A stretch of DNA of 64,000 bases from DASZTV01 sp035547515 (lineage in GTDB: Bacteria > Actinomycetota > Actinomycetes > JAFAQI01), in the NCBI GenBank assembly GCA_035547515.1, contig DASZUS010000026.1, forward strand, positions 62,001 through 126,000, written 5' to 3'. A program made the position numbers and the translations under genes. Each line of letters begins with the position of its first letter. Within the stretch, counting starts at the first letter, position 1. Shown here piece by piece: positions 51,946 to 60,866 of this stretch. The notes below the pieces were generated by a model that ran no database searches, was not told the origin of the DNA, and saw only the letters and a list, made by a program, of their open reading frames with translations.

Positions 51946-52983
51946 CTAGCTCTTGAACACTCCTGCGACGAACGCCTCGGCGAGCTGCTCGACGGTCCGG
52001 TGGTAGCCGATCGGTCGCTGCGCCTCGATGGTCGTGGAGTGCCCGCTGCCGCGGACGTGCACGGTTTCGTGCGGGACGCCGTCGCCGGCAAGCCGGCGGG
52101 TCAGGTCGGCGACCTGCACCGGCGGCACGAGCGGGTCGTGCAGGCTGATCGCCTGGAACGTCGCCGGGTCGCGCGAACGCACCAAGGACACCGGCGAGGT
52201 GAGCCGGTAGCGGGCCGAGCCCCGCGCCGCCGCTGCCCGCGGGGACAGACCTTCGAACCGGAGCACCGCTCCGAGGGCAGTCTCGGCAAGCGAGGAGAAC
52301 TCGATCCGCATGTTGGTCGGCCCGCTGATCGACACGACCGCACTGACCAGCCGGTGAGAGCTCAGCGCGTCCCGGTAGGCGGCGAGCAGCGCTAGCTGCC
52401 CACCTGAGGACTCGCCCCACAGCGCGATGTGCGCAGGATCGACATCGGAGCGGTCGGCCAGGTGCTCGATTGCGGTCCGGACCGCGTGTGGCTCGACGGT
52501 GCGCTCGCGCGGGATCTTCGTCGGGTAGCCGATCACCGCGACGACCCAGTGGTGGCTCCGGGCGAGCCGATGGGCGAACCGGAACTCGTAGATGTTGGGA
52601 CTCGACCGGCCCCACGCGCCGCCGTGGATGAACAGCACTGCCGGGTAGGGACCGGGTCCGCTCGGCGAGAAGGTGCGCACCGTGTCGGCGGGGTCGGGTG
52701 CGTAGTTGCCGCGGCTGACCAAGATCCGGACCGGACCCGACGGAGCTGGAGCCGTATCGGTCGGCGTAGGAGTTGGTGTGGCAGTCGGACCGGGGCTCGT
52801 CGGCGACGGGGTTGGACTGAGCGTCGGGCTGGTTGTCGGGACCGGCGACGGCGTGGCGGAGTCCGTCGGAGCCGGAAGCGGGTCGTCGGCCGGGGTTGCG
52901 CTGACCGATGCCGCGCACACCAACGGCATCGCCGCGGCAGCGGCGATCAGCGGCATCAGCCGCCAGTGGGTGCGCACGTTCAA
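51946..52983 (-). CDS. Secreted alpha/beta-hydrolase (esterase/lipase-like)
   Basis: 345 aa. Signal peptide (LMPLIAAAAAMPLVCAASVSA, possibly cut after the Ala), then a 50-residue Pro/Thr/Ser linker, suggesting wall passage or glycosylation. HSL/carboxylesterase-like: oxyanion motif HGGAWG, nucleophile GESSGG, Asp in HDPLVP, His in GSGHST. Substrate unknown. Stop of the upstream membrane-protein gene overlaps its ATG. Confidence 0.87.
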   Translation of the reverse strand: MNVRTHWRLMPLIAAAAAMPLVCAASVSATPADDPLPAPTDSATPSPVPTTSPTLSPTPSPTSPGPTATPTPTPTDTAPAPSGPVRILVSRGNYAPDPADTVRTFSPSGPGPYPAVLFIHGGAWGRSSPNIYEFRFAHRLARSHHWVVAVIGYPTKIPRERTVEPHAVRTAIEHLADRSDVDPAHIALWGESSGGQLALLAAYRDALSSHRLVSAVVSISGPTNMRIEFSSLAETALGAVLRFEGLSPRAAAARGSARYRLTSPVSLVRSRDPATFQAISLHDPLVPPVQVADLTRRLAGDGVPHETVHVRGSGHSTTIEAQRPIGYHRTVEQLAEAFVAGVFKS

Positions 52984-53663
52984 GCTCCAGGCAGATCAGG
53001 ACTGCGTCGTATCAAGGTTCGCACGCTTTCTGCGAACTCTCCCTTGACGAGGAAGGACAGCGAGAACGCCAGCACGCACACCGTCTCCACCCAGAACAGC
53101 ACCGGATGGCGCCGGCACGTGCCGGGAAAGAGGTTGCTGACCAGCGCGTAGCCAGCGATGCCGACCCAGATGACGAGCCCGCACGCGCGGTAGAAGCGGT
53201 GTTCGTGAGCCCGGCGTTCGGCGACGGACTCCGCGCTCGGGAAGAACTGGAACGAGATGTCGCCAAGGATGACGAACAGGATCGTGGCGCAGGTGAAGTG
53301 GACGTCTGACCGGACCCGGACCGCCGTGGTGACCGCGCCGGCGGGCGCCGTGTGGAAGAAGGCCACCCCCAGTGCCGCCAGCCCGCCCAGCTTCGCGAGC
53401 CATCCCTCCGCGTGCGGCGCCCGGAACCGGTAGCAGAACAGGAAGACGCCGATCACGCACAGCGTGCCGGTGAAGTAGTCGCGCAGGTCGGAGTAGTAGT
53501 ACGCGCTCATCGAGATTTTGAGGTGCCCGTCGACGATCGCGGCGAGCCCGAGCACGAACGGCAGTGCCAGCCCGGCGAGGCCGATGACGCGCCGGATCGC
53601 GGCGTAGGACAGGGCGGTGTCCTCGCCGAGCGGATCGCGATCGCGGTCGCCCATCCCGATCAC
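52980..53663 (-). CDS. Hypothetical membrane protein (DUF998-like)
   Basis: 227 aa. Six hydrophobic segments; the stretch ISMSAYYYSDLRDYFTGTLC between the first two TM segments is a distinctive feature shared by a family of bacterial membrane proteins of unknown function. Starts at 53663 or ATG 53654. ATGA overlap with the hydrolase gene, so likely co-expressed. Confidence 0.72.
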   Translation of the reverse strand: MIGMGDRDRDPLGEDTALSYAAIRRVIGLAGLALPFVLGLAAIVDGHLKISMSAYYYSDLRDYFTGTLCVIGVFLFCYRFRAPHAEGWLAKLGGLAALGVAFFHTAPAGAVTTAVRVRSDVHFTCATILFVILGDISFQFFPSAESVAERRAHEHRFYRACGLVIWVGIAGYALVSNLFPGTCRRHPVLFWVETVCVLAFSLSFLVKGEFAESVRTLIRRSPDLPGA

Positions 53664-53687
53664 ACCCCAGACCCTCGGGCAGCCGGC

Positions 53688-54293
53688 CTACACGACGCCG
53701 GCCGCGTCCAACGCAGTGACTACAGCGATAGCAGCGAACGCAGCCCCGGCGATGCGTCGGATCCACAGCATCGGGAGGACCCTGAGCAATGCCTTGCCCC
53801 CAAGGACCGCGATGCCCGCGACAGCGATCAAGCCCGCCGCCGATCCGATGAAGACCGAGACGGGCTCGTCGTACTTCGCCGAGAGGGATGCGGTGAGCAG
53901 CTGGGTGAGGTCGCCCCATTCGGCGATGAACAGCACCACGAACGTCGTGGTGAAGATGCGGGCGGTGGTGGGCTCCGGTGGGACTTCCGCGAGCTCCTCC
54001 GCGACCTCGCGTTCTTCGGCCGCCGGGTCCTCGCTCGACCGGAGCATCAGCACGGCACCCAAGGCGAAGATCGCCGCGCTGACCGCGTGCACCGGTGTCT
54101 TCGGCAGCTGTGCGACGGCGCTGCCCGCGGCGACCGCGATAAGCGCCTGCACCGTGAGGCCGAGGGCGGCGCCCAAGAAGACAGGAAGCGCGCGGAAGCG
54201 GGTAGTGAGCACCAGCGTTGCGACGAACGTCTTGTCGGGCAGCTCGGCCGGCACGATCAGCGCGAAGACCGTCGCCATCACCGCAAGACTCAC
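53688..54293 (-). CDS. Gdt1/TMEM165 (UPF0016) cation transporter
   Basis: 201 aa, six TM segments. The family has two E-x-G-D-[KR]-[TS] motifs: the second is AEWGDLTQ, the first reads AELPDKT, with Pro in place of Gly. Family members export Mn2+ or exchange Ca2+/Mn2+ for protons. A charged loop (SSEDPAAEEREVAEELAEVP) separates the two halves. Overlaps larC by 4 nt. Confidence 0.9.
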   Translation of the reverse strand: MSLAVMATVFALIVPAELPDKTFVATLVLTTRFRALPVFLGAALGLTVQALIAVAAGSAVAQLPKTPVHAVSAAIFALGAVLMLRSSEDPAAEEREVAEELAEVPPEPTTARIFTTTFVVLFIAEWGDLTQLLTASLSAKYDEPVSVFIGSAAGLIAVAGIAVLGGKALLRVLPMLWIRRIAGAAFAAIAVVTALDAAGVV

Positions 54294-55489
54294 GCGCTGC
54301 CACCTTCGCGCGGTTGCATGAGGGCGTTGCGGACGGCGGCGTTCGCGGCGGCGAGCATCTCCTTCACCGGTACGCCGAGGGTGCCGGCGGCAGCTGCGAC
54401 GTCATCGAACTCCGGGGCGGCGCTCACCATCCGGCTGCCGTCGAAGGCGAGCTTGACCCGGATCGTCAGCCCGTCGATCTCCACCGAGATGACCTCACGA
54501 TCGAGCGCGTGCTTGCCGACCGCGTGCCACCGGACGCCGATCGTCGAGGTCTCGGCGAACATCTGCTTCCGCACGGCAGGAAACGCTGACGCCTCGGTGA
54601 GCGCGCTGAGGGTGTGCGCCGGGCGGCCCTTCTTCATGACGATCGGCGTGAGCCACGCGTCTGCCGCTCCGGCTTGCAGAAGCCTCGCGATCACCCCCGG
54701 CCACAGCCTCGGGTCGAGGTCGTCGACGTTGGCCTCCACGACCAGCCACTCGCCGTCGGCGGGTTCTTCGACCGACTCCCCGACTACGAGCCGTACGACG
54801 TTGGGCCGCTCGGCCAGATCGCGGCTGCCGGCGCCGACGCCGGTCGCGGCAACCCGCATCACCGGCATGGGCGCGGTGCCGGCCGCCCACTCCACCAGCA
54901 GCGCGATCCCGGTCGGTGTCGCAAGCTCGGTGCTCCCACCGCCGCTGGTCGCCAGTGTCGTGCCGACAAGCAGCTCGAGTACGGCGGGCGCCGGGACGGG
55001 CAGGCTGCCGTGCGCGGTCTGAACAACGCCGCCGCCAAGGGCGACCGGTGAGGTGATGAGCCGGTCGAGGCCGAGGGTGTGCAGCCCGAGGCAGGCCGCG
55101 ATGACGTCGACGATCGAGTCGACTGCGCCGACCTCGTGGAACTCGACCTGCTCGGCGCTCACTCCGTGGACGCGGGCCTCGGCCTCCGCGAGCCGGGTGA
55201 AGACGCTGGCAGCCCGCTCGCGGACCTCGGCTGGCACCGCGGCTCGCTCGACGATGGCCAGCACGTCGGCGAGATGGCGATGCGGCTGGTCGGCGGGTGC
55301 CTCGACGGTGACCGCGATCGCGCGCAGCCCGGCCCGGGTCGTCGGCTCACGCCGTACCTGCACCTCGAGGGAGCCCAGCGAGTCGACCAGCTCGGTCAGC
55401 CCGTCGAGCGCACCGAGGTCGGCCAGGGCGCCGAGGAGCATGTCGCCACTGACTCCGGAGCTGCAGTCGAGCCAGCCGATCCGGCTCAC
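54290..55489 (-). CDS. larC: Nickel-pincer cofactor biosynthesis protein LarC
   Basis: 399 aa. Starts IGWLDCSSGVSGDMLLGAL, the typical LarC N terminus; further family stretches EFHEVGAVDSIVDVIAACLG, PTGIALLVEW and VEANVDDLDPRLWPGVI. Inserts nickel into the pyridinium dithiocarboxylic acid precursor (CTP-dependent in characterised LarC). One uninterrupted frame here, whereas some LarC need a programmed frameshift. Coupled to larB and gdt1 by 4-nt overlaps. Confidence 0.93.
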   Translation of the reverse strand: MSRIGWLDCSSGVSGDMLLGALADLGALDGLTELVDSLGSLEVQVRREPTTRAGLRAIAVTVEAPADQPHRHLADVLAIVERAAVPAEVRERAASVFTRLAEAEARVHGVSAEQVEFHEVGAVDSIVDVIAACLGLHTLGLDRLITSPVALGGGVVQTAHGSLPVPAPAVLELLVGTTLATSGGGSTELATPTGIALLVEWAAGTAPMPVMRVAATGVGAGSRDLAERPNVVRLVVGESVEEPADGEWLVVEANVDDLDPRLWPGVIARLLQAGAADAWLTPIVMKKGRPAHTLSALTEASAFPAVRKQMFAETSTIGVRWHAVGKHALDREVISVEIDGLTIRVKLAFDGSRMVSAAPEFDDVAAAAGTLGVPVKEMLAAANAAVRNALMQPREGGSA

Positions 55490-56262
55490 CGGCCGCTGCT
55501 TGCCGCGCAGCGGCGCGCGACGCGGGCGGCGAAGACCCCGGCGCCGAAGCCGTTGTCGATGTTCACCACCGTCACCCCCGGCGCACAGGAGTTCAGCATT
55601 GCCAGCAGCGCCGCGAGCCCGTTGAACGACGCGCCGTACCCGACGCTGGTCGGGACGGCCACGAGCGGCGTGCCGACCAGGCCGCCGACCACGCTCGGGA
55701 GTGCGCCTTCCATCCCCGCCACCACGACCAGGCAGTCCGCGGCGGCGAGTGTGTCGCGCTCGGCGAGCAGCCGGTGGATGCCGGCGACGCCGACGTCGCA
55801 GATCCGACGCACGCCGGCCCCGAAGCAGGTCGCGACGAACGCCGCCTCCGCGGCGACCGGTTCGTCGCTGGTGCCCGCCGAGACGACCGCGACCTGACCG
55901 GTCGCAGTGGGCATGGATCCGACCGCCGCGCAGCGGGCGGCATCGTCGACTATCGCTTCGGGATAGGCGGCGCGTACGGCGGCGAGCGCCGCGTCACCTA
56001 GCCGGGTCGCCAGCGCCGGGCGGGAGCCCGCGCTCGTGCTCAGCGCGCCGAGCAGCGTCACGACTTGCTCCACTGTCTTGCCCGCGCCGTAGACCACCTC
56101 GGGATCGCCAGTGCGGATCCCTCGATGCTGATCGAGCCGCGCGAAGCCGAGATCGGTGTAGCCCGAAAGCGCCGAGTCACCCAGCGTCTTGACCGCCGCG
56201 TCGACGTCGGTCGCCCCGTCGGCGACCTCGCGGAGCAGCCGCCGCAACTCCACCTCGTCCAC
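55486..56262 (-). CDS. larB: Nickel-pincer cofactor biosynthesis protein LarB
   Basis: 258 aa from GTG 56262; the open frame to 56538 overlaps a divergent gene. PurE-like domain: VAVVSAGTSDEPVAAEAAFV, DVGVAGIHRLL, VVVAGMEGALPSVVGGLVG and PTSVGYGASFNGLAALLAML. Carboxylates nicotinic acid adenine dinucleotide as the first step to the cofactor. LarE and LarA are not in the window. Confidence 0.93.
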   Translation of the reverse strand: MDEVELRRLLREVADGATDVDAAVKTLGDSALSGYTDLGFARLDQHRGIRTGDPEVVYGAGKTVEQVVTLLGALSTSAGSRPALATRLGDAALAAVRAAYPEAIVDDAARCAAVGSMPTATGQVAVVSAGTSDEPVAAEAAFVATCFGAGVRRICDVGVAGIHRLLAERDTLAAADCLVVVAGMEGALPSVVGGLVGTPLVAVPTSVGYGASFNGLAALLAMLNSCAPGVTVVNIDNGFGAGVFAARVARRCAASSGR

Positions 56263-56314
56263 GCCGCGACCATATGCCGGGAGCCACGCCCAGCCGCCGG
56301 TAGGCTTCCCTGTT

Positions 56315-56815
56315 GTGCTTCCGCTCGATCGACCACTCCTCGACGAGATCAGTCTCGGAGCCGCCGCCGGCGCGTTTGTCGCTCTTGTCGCCGGCGTGGT
56401 CGCCAACCTGCGGATCGGCACCCTGCGCCGCAGCCTGAGCGTCCTCGACGGCCCGGAGGGCCCCGAGAGCGTGCTCGACGCACTGCGCCGCGCCAACGCC
56501 CACACCGACGCGCTGCGCGAGGAGCTGGCACATGCCAAGGCCGACCTCGACGTCGCCCGCGCCGACCTCGCCGATGCGCTGCGTCACGTCTCCGTGGTGC
56601 GCTACGACGCGTTCGGCGACATGGGCGGTCGGCTGTCCTTCACTGCCGCGCTGCTCGACGACGCGGGTGACGGGCTGGTCATCACCTCGATCAACGGGCG
56701 CACCGAGTCGCGCGCCTATGCCAAGGGCGTGAAGGGCGGGCACAGCGACCAGTCGCTCTCGCCGGAGGAGACCCAGGCGATCGGTCTTGCGCTCGGTCGC
56801 AAGGTCAAAGGCTGA
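56315..56815 (+). CDS. DUF4446 protein
   Basis: 166 aa from GTG 56315. N-terminal TM (about 10-33), a heptad-like helical stretch (VLDALRRANAHTDALREEL, DLDVARADLADALRH; coiled coil), and a C-terminal domain VSVVRYDAFGDMGGRLSFTA, LLDDAGDGLVITSINGRTES. Family of unknown function common in actinobacteria and firmicutes. Divergent from larB (52-nt shared promoter region) and 13 nt before pheA. Confidence 0.87.
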   Translation: MLPLDRPLLDEISLGAAAGAFVALVAGVVANLRIGTLRRSLSVLDGPEGPESVLDALRRANAHTDALREELAHAKADLDVARADLADALRHVSVVRYDAFGDMGGRLSFTAALLDDAGDGLVITSINGRTESRAYAKGVKGGHSDQSLSPEETQAIGLALGRKVKG

Positions 56816-56828
56816 GCAAGCCACCGCC

Positions 56829-57749
56829 GTGTCTGCCCGCTACGCCTACCTCGGCCCGGAGGGCACGTTCTCCGAAGCGGCGCTGAGGTCGATCCCCGAG
56901 GCCGCCGACGCCGAGCGCCTGCCCTGCGTCTCCGTGGCCGACTCACTGGACGCGGTACGCCGCGGCGACGTGCGCGCGGCTCTCGTGCCGCTGGAGAACT
57001 CGATCGAGGGCTCGGTCTCGGAGACGCTCGACGAGCTCGCGTCGGGCGATCCGCTCCAGATCATCCGTGAGGTTCAGCTCGCGGTGTCGTTCGCGTTGCT
57101 GGTCCGGCCGGGTACGACGCTCGAGCGCATCTCCACCGTCACGACGATCCCCCACGCCGAGGCGCAGGTCCGCGGCTGGCTGCGCCGTACCTTGCCCGAC
57201 GCGAGGTTCATCGCGGCGGCCAGCACCGCCGGCGGCGCAAGTGCTGTGGCGGCAGGCGAGGCCGACGCGGCGGTCGCCGCGCCGCTGGCAGCCGAGCGAT
57301 ACCGCCTCGAGGTCCTCGCGGACGACATCGCTGACAACCCCGGCGCGGTCACGCGCTTCGTCCTTGTGAGCCGTCCGGTGCCGCCGCCGCCGGTGACCGG
57401 CGCGGACCGGACGACGGTGGTCGCGTTCATCGCCGACGACCACGCCGGCGCGCTGCTCGAACTGCTGACCGAGTTCGCGGTACGCGGGGTCAACCTGACG
57501 CGCATCGAGTCACGGCCGACCGGCGTGGGGTTGGGTCGCTACTGCTTCTCGATCGACGCCGAAGGGCACATCGCACAGGCGCGGGTCGGCGAGGCCCTAG
57601 CTGCGATGAAGCGGATCTGTGCCGACGTCCGCTTCCTCGGCTCCTACCCGACGGCGGCCGGGGACCCGATCGCCGAGCGGCGCGGAACCTCGGACGAGGC
57701 GTTCCGCTCCGCGCAGCGGTGGGTCGAGGATCTGCGCCAGGGCCGCTAA
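56829..57749 (+). CDS. pheA: Prephenate dehydratase
   Basis: 306 aa from GTG 56829. Makes phenylpyruvate from prephenate in Phe biosynthesis. PDT domain 1-185: YLGPEGTFSEAAL, VPLENSIEGSV, NPGAVTRFVLV (the catalytic TRF). C-terminal ACT domain for Phe feedback: TTVVAFIADDHAGALLELLT with NLTRIESRPT. No chorismate mutase domain. Followed by a strong terminator. Confidence 0.95.
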   Translation: MSARYAYLGPEGTFSEAALRSIPEAADAERLPCVSVADSLDAVRRGDVRAALVPLENSIEGSVSETLDELASGDPLQIIREVQLAVSFALLVRPGTTLERISTVTTIPHAEAQVRGWLRRTLPDARFIAAASTAGGASAVAAGEADAAVAAPLAAERYRLEVLADDIADNPGAVTRFVLVSRPVPPPPVTGADRTTVVAFIADDHAGALLELLTEFAVRGVNLTRIESRPTGVGLGRYCFSIDAEGHIAQARVGEALAAMKRICADVRFLGSYPTAAGDPIAERRGTSDEAFRSAQRWVEDLRQGR

Positions 57750-57766
57750 CCATCGCCTGAGACAAG

Positions 57767-57800
57767 GCAAGACCCCCGCGCCCAGCCGCGGGGGTCTTGC
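57767..57800 (+). terminator. Strong hairpin terminator after pheA
   Basis: Perfect 14-bp arms GCAAGACCCCCGCG (57767-57780) and CGCGGGGGTCTTGC (57787-57800), loop of six. No T-run follows. It separates pheA from serS. Confidence 0.85.
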
Positions 57801-57875
57801 TGCAGTAACGATGCCTTAGAAGATCGCTACCCGTCGAGGCAGGTACCGATCGACGACCTCCTAGGCTGGCTGCTC

Positions 57876-59141
57876 GTGATCGACCTTCGCGCGTTGCGAG
57901 ACGGCCCGGAGGCGTTTCGCGCCAGCCAGACCGCGCGGGGCGGTGACCCGGCCGCGGTTGACGCGGCGCTTGCCGCCGACGAGCGCCGGCGGGCCGCCGT
58001 CACCCGCGCCGACGCGCTGCGCGCCGAGTCCAACGCGGCGAGCAAGGCGATCCAGTCCGCGTCGGCCGACGAGCGCCCCGCGATGATCGAGCGCGCCAAG
58101 CAGCTCAAGGAGTCGGTGAAGGCGGCGGAGGCCGAGCAGGACGAGGCCGATGCGGCACTGCGCGCCGCCGCCTACGCGATCGCGAACCTGGTCGAGCCCG
58201 ACGCACCGGTCGGCGGGGAGGCGGACTCCGTCGTCATCGAGACGGTCGGTGAGCTTCCGTCGTACGACTTCGCGGTGCGCGACCACGTCCAGCTCGGCGA
58301 GCTGCTCGGGGCGATCGACCTCGAGCGCGGTGCGAAGGTGAGCGGCTCGCGGTTCTACTTCCTGACCGGTGTCGGCGCGCTGCTCGAGCTCGCCCTGGTC
58401 AACCTGGCGATGGAGCAGGCTGTCGCCGCCGGCTTCACGCCGGTGATCGCGCCGGCTGTGGTTCGGCCCGAGGCGATGGAAGGCACCGGGTTCCTCGGCG
58501 CGCACGCGGCTGAGGTCTATCGCCTCGAGGCCGACGATCTCTATCTCGTCGGCACCAGCGAGGTCGCCCTCGCCGGGATGCACGCGGACGAGGTGCTCGA
58601 CTCGGCGAACCTGCCGCTGCGCTACGCCGGGTTCTCCTCATGCTTTCGTCGCGAGGCCGGCTCCTACGGAGTCGACACCCGCGGCATCATCCGCGTGCAC
58701 TGGTTCGACAAGGTCGAGATGTTCTCTTACGTCCCACCGCAGGAAGCGGCAGCAGAGCATCGCCGCCTGCTGGCGTGGGAGAAGGAATTCCTGACAAAGC
58801 TCGAGCTGCCATTCCAGGTCCTCGACATCGCGACCGGTGATCTCGGTTCGAGCGCTGCCCGCAAGTTCGACTGCGAGGCATGGTTCCCGTCGCAAGGCCG
58901 CTACCGGGAGCTGACCTCCACCTCGAACTGCACGACATTCCAGTCCCGGCGGCTGAGCATCCGCTACCGCACCGATGACGGACCGGCTCCGGTCGCGACC
59001 CTGAACGGCACGCTGTGCGCGATCGCGCGGACCATCGCCTGCCTGCTCGAGGTGCATCAGCAGGCGGACGGTTCGGTCCGGGTGCCTGAGGCGCTTCGCC
59101 CGCACCTCGCCGGCCGTGCGGTGCTCGAACCCGTCACGTGA
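57876..59141 (+). CDS. serS: Seryl-tRNA synthetase
   Basis: 421 aa, GTG start (VIDLRALRDGPEAFRAS). N-terminal antiparallel coiled-coil arm (about 30-100) that grips the long variable arm of tRNA-Ser, then a class II core: motif 2 FRREAGSYGVDTRGIIRVH and motif 3 LNGTLCAIARTIACLLE. TSEVAL and STSNCTTFQSRRLSIRYR are conserved substrate-site stretches. Charges tRNA-Ser with serine (and tRNA-Sec). Confidence 0.97.
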   Translation: MIDLRALRDGPEAFRASQTARGGDPAAVDAALAADERRRAAVTRADALRAESNAASKAIQSASADERPAMIERAKQLKESVKAAEAEQDEADAALRAAAYAIANLVEPDAPVGGEADSVVIETVGELPSYDFAVRDHVQLGELLGAIDLERGAKVSGSRFYFLTGVGALLELALVNLAMEQAVAAGFTPVIAPAVVRPEAMEGTGFLGAHAAEVYRLEADDLYLVGTSEVALAGMHADEVLDSANLPLRYAGFSSCFRREAGSYGVDTRGIIRVHWFDKVEMFSYVPPQEAAAEHRRLLAWEKEFLTKLELPFQVLDIATGDLGSSAARKFDCEAWFPSQGRYRELTSTSNCTTFQSRRLSIRYRTDDGPAPVATLNGTLCAIARTIACLLEVHQQADGSVRVPEALRPHLAGRAVLEPVT

Positions 59142-59160
59142 CTTCACGCCGGCGGCCGCA

Positions 59161-59955
59161 GTGAGGCCGAAGGTCATCGCGACCGATCTCGACGGCACCG
59201 TCGTACGCAGCGACGGCACGATCTCGCCGCGCACCCGTGAGGCGATGGCGATGGCACAGGCCCAGGGCGCCCGGCTCGTCGTCGTGACCGGCCGCCCGCC
59301 GCGGTGGCTGACCGGGATCCGGGATGCGCTCGGCCACGACGGCACCGCGATCTGCGCCAACGGCGCGCTGACCTACGACCTGGCCGACGACCGGATCGTG
59401 GCCGCTCGGCCGATCGGGCTCGACGTCGTGCGCCGGCTGATGGCGCAGCTTCGGGCATCCGTGCCGGACGTAGTCTTTGCCGTCGAGCGAATCGACGGCC
59501 GGTTCGCCCACGAGTCGGCGTACCAGCCGAAGTGGGAGCCAGAGGCGAGCACGATCGTCGGCGATCTCGAGCAGGTCTTCGATGTCCCGATCGCAAAGCT
59601 GCTCGGACGCGTGGAGGGCGTCGACTCCGACGGGTTGCTCGCCGCCGCGCGCGCTTGCGTGGACGACGGTCTCGCGACGCTGACGCACTCGTCGATCGAT
59701 GGCCTGCTCGAGGTCATGGCGTACGGCGTGTCCAAGGCGAGCACGCTCGCCGGTTGGCTGGCGGGGCAGGGCTTGACGGCCGGCGACGTGATCGCGTTCG
59801 GCGACATGCCCAACGACCTCGAGCTGCTCACCTGGGCCGGACGAGGTGTGGCGGTGGCCAATGCCCATCCTGAGGTGCTCGCCGTCGCGGACGAGGTCAC
59901 GCTGAGCAACGACGAGGATGGCGTCGCCGTCGTGCTCGAGCGGGTGTACGGCTAG
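59161..59955 (+). CDS. Cof-type HAD-IIB family phosphatase
   Basis: 264 aa from GTG 59161, 19 nt after serS. HAD motifs: DLDGTVVRSDG (nucleophile and acid Asp), VVTGRPP, Lys in YGVSKAST, and GDMPNDLELL. IIB cap between. Hydrolyses sugar or nucleotide phosphates; substrate unknown. Its TAG overlaps the uppP stop as a CTAG palindrome. Confidence 0.9.
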   Translation: MRPKVIATDLDGTVVRSDGTISPRTREAMAMAQAQGARLVVVTGRPPRWLTGIRDALGHDGTAICANGALTYDLADDRIVAARPIGLDVVRRLMAQLRASVPDVVFAVERIDGRFAHESAYQPKWEPEASTIVGDLEQVFDVPIAKLLGRVEGVDSDGLLAAARACVDDGLATLTHSSIDGLLEVMAYGVSKASTLAGWLAGQGLTAGDVIAFGDMPNDLELLTWAGRGVAVANAHPEVLAVADEVTLSNDEDGVAVVLERVYG

Positions 59956-60866
59956 GCGAAGCGGATGATGCTGGCCGCGCCGGCGAGCATGCAGTAGAGC
60001 GCGAACGGGTTGAGCCGGTTCGTCTGGAAGTAGCGGGTCAGGAACTTCGTCGCGATCAGCGCACCGACGAACGCTGCGGCAGCGCCGGCGAGCGCCTGGC
60101 CCCGGATCCCGTCACCCAGGGGACCGGTGAAGTCGGGGATCTTCAGCAGCCCGGCGGCGAGGATGATCGGGGTGGCCAGCAGGAAGGCGAAGCGGACCGC
60201 CTGCTCGTGGTCGAGGCCCCGCGCCAGTCCCATGACCATCGTCACGCCCGACCGGCTGATGCCGGCGAACAGTGCGAGCACCTGGGCGAGGCCGATCCAG
60301 ATCGCGTCGACCGGCTTCACCCGCGTGACGACGGCCTCGTCGAGCTCGTCGCCGGAGAGCTCCTCTGCGGGTCGGGTCTCCGCCTCGGCGCGCTGGAGCG
60401 CGTGCCGTCGCAGGCGCTCGCCGCCGAGCAGGATGAACCCGTTGACCGTCAGGAAGATCGCCGCGGCCAGCGGCTTCGCGAACACGACGCGAAGCTCATG
60501 CTCCAGCAGCAGGCCGGTGATGCCGGCGGGGATCGTCGCGATGACCAGCAGCCAGGCCATGCGCTCGTGCACCGTCTCGATCCTGCGCTTCCCGATCGAG
60601 CGGAACAGCCCCTTGACGATGGCCACCCACTCGCGCCAGAAGAACAGCAGCAGCGCCAGCGCTGTCGCGACGTGGAGCACGACGATGAAGGCGAGGTACG
60701 GCGACTCGCCGACCGACTCGTCTCCCACTGCCCTGGCCCAGCTCCCGCCGATCCAGTGCGGCAGCAGCACCGCGTGGCCGAGGCTCGACACCGGGAACAG
60801 CTCGGTGACGCCTTGCACGGCACCGATGACGATGGCCTGCAGGAAGGTGAAGTGATGGTGGATCAC
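59952..60866 (-). CDS. uppP: Undecaprenyl-diphosphate phosphatase UppP (BacA)
   Basis: 304 aa from GTG 60866. Recycles the lipid carrier of peptidoglycan synthesis; acts in the membrane. Motifs: QAIVIGAVQGVTELFPVSSLGH (Glu-rich site and PVSS with His) and FAGISRSGVTMVMGLARGL (second conserved Arg/Ser motif). About eight TM segments. An extra charged insert (ELSGDELDEAVVTRV) lies in a loop. Overlaps bpa by 4 nt. Confidence 0.94.
   Translation of the reverse strand: MIHHHFTFLQAIVIGAVQGVTELFPVSSLGHAVLLPHWIGGSWARAVGDESVGESPYLAFIVVLHVATALALLLFFWREWVAIVKGLFRSIGKRRIETVHERMAWLLVIATIPAGITGLLLEHELRVVFAKPLAAAIFLTVNGFILLGGERLRRHALQRAEAETRPAEELSGDELDEAVVTRVKPVDAIWIGLAQVLALFAGISRSGVTMVMGLARGLDHEQAVRFAFLLATPIILAAGLLKIPDFTGPLGDGIRGQALAGAAAAFVGALIATKFLTRYFQTNRLNPFALYCMLAGAASIIRFA

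Noticed and set aside
53352..55022. 556-aa plus-strand frame over gdt1 and larC
   Set aside because: Shadow of the minus-strand genes, whose families are clear.
57801..57875. T-box leader before serS
   Set aside because: Only 75 nt remain after the pheA terminator and no T-box core or specifier structure is visible.
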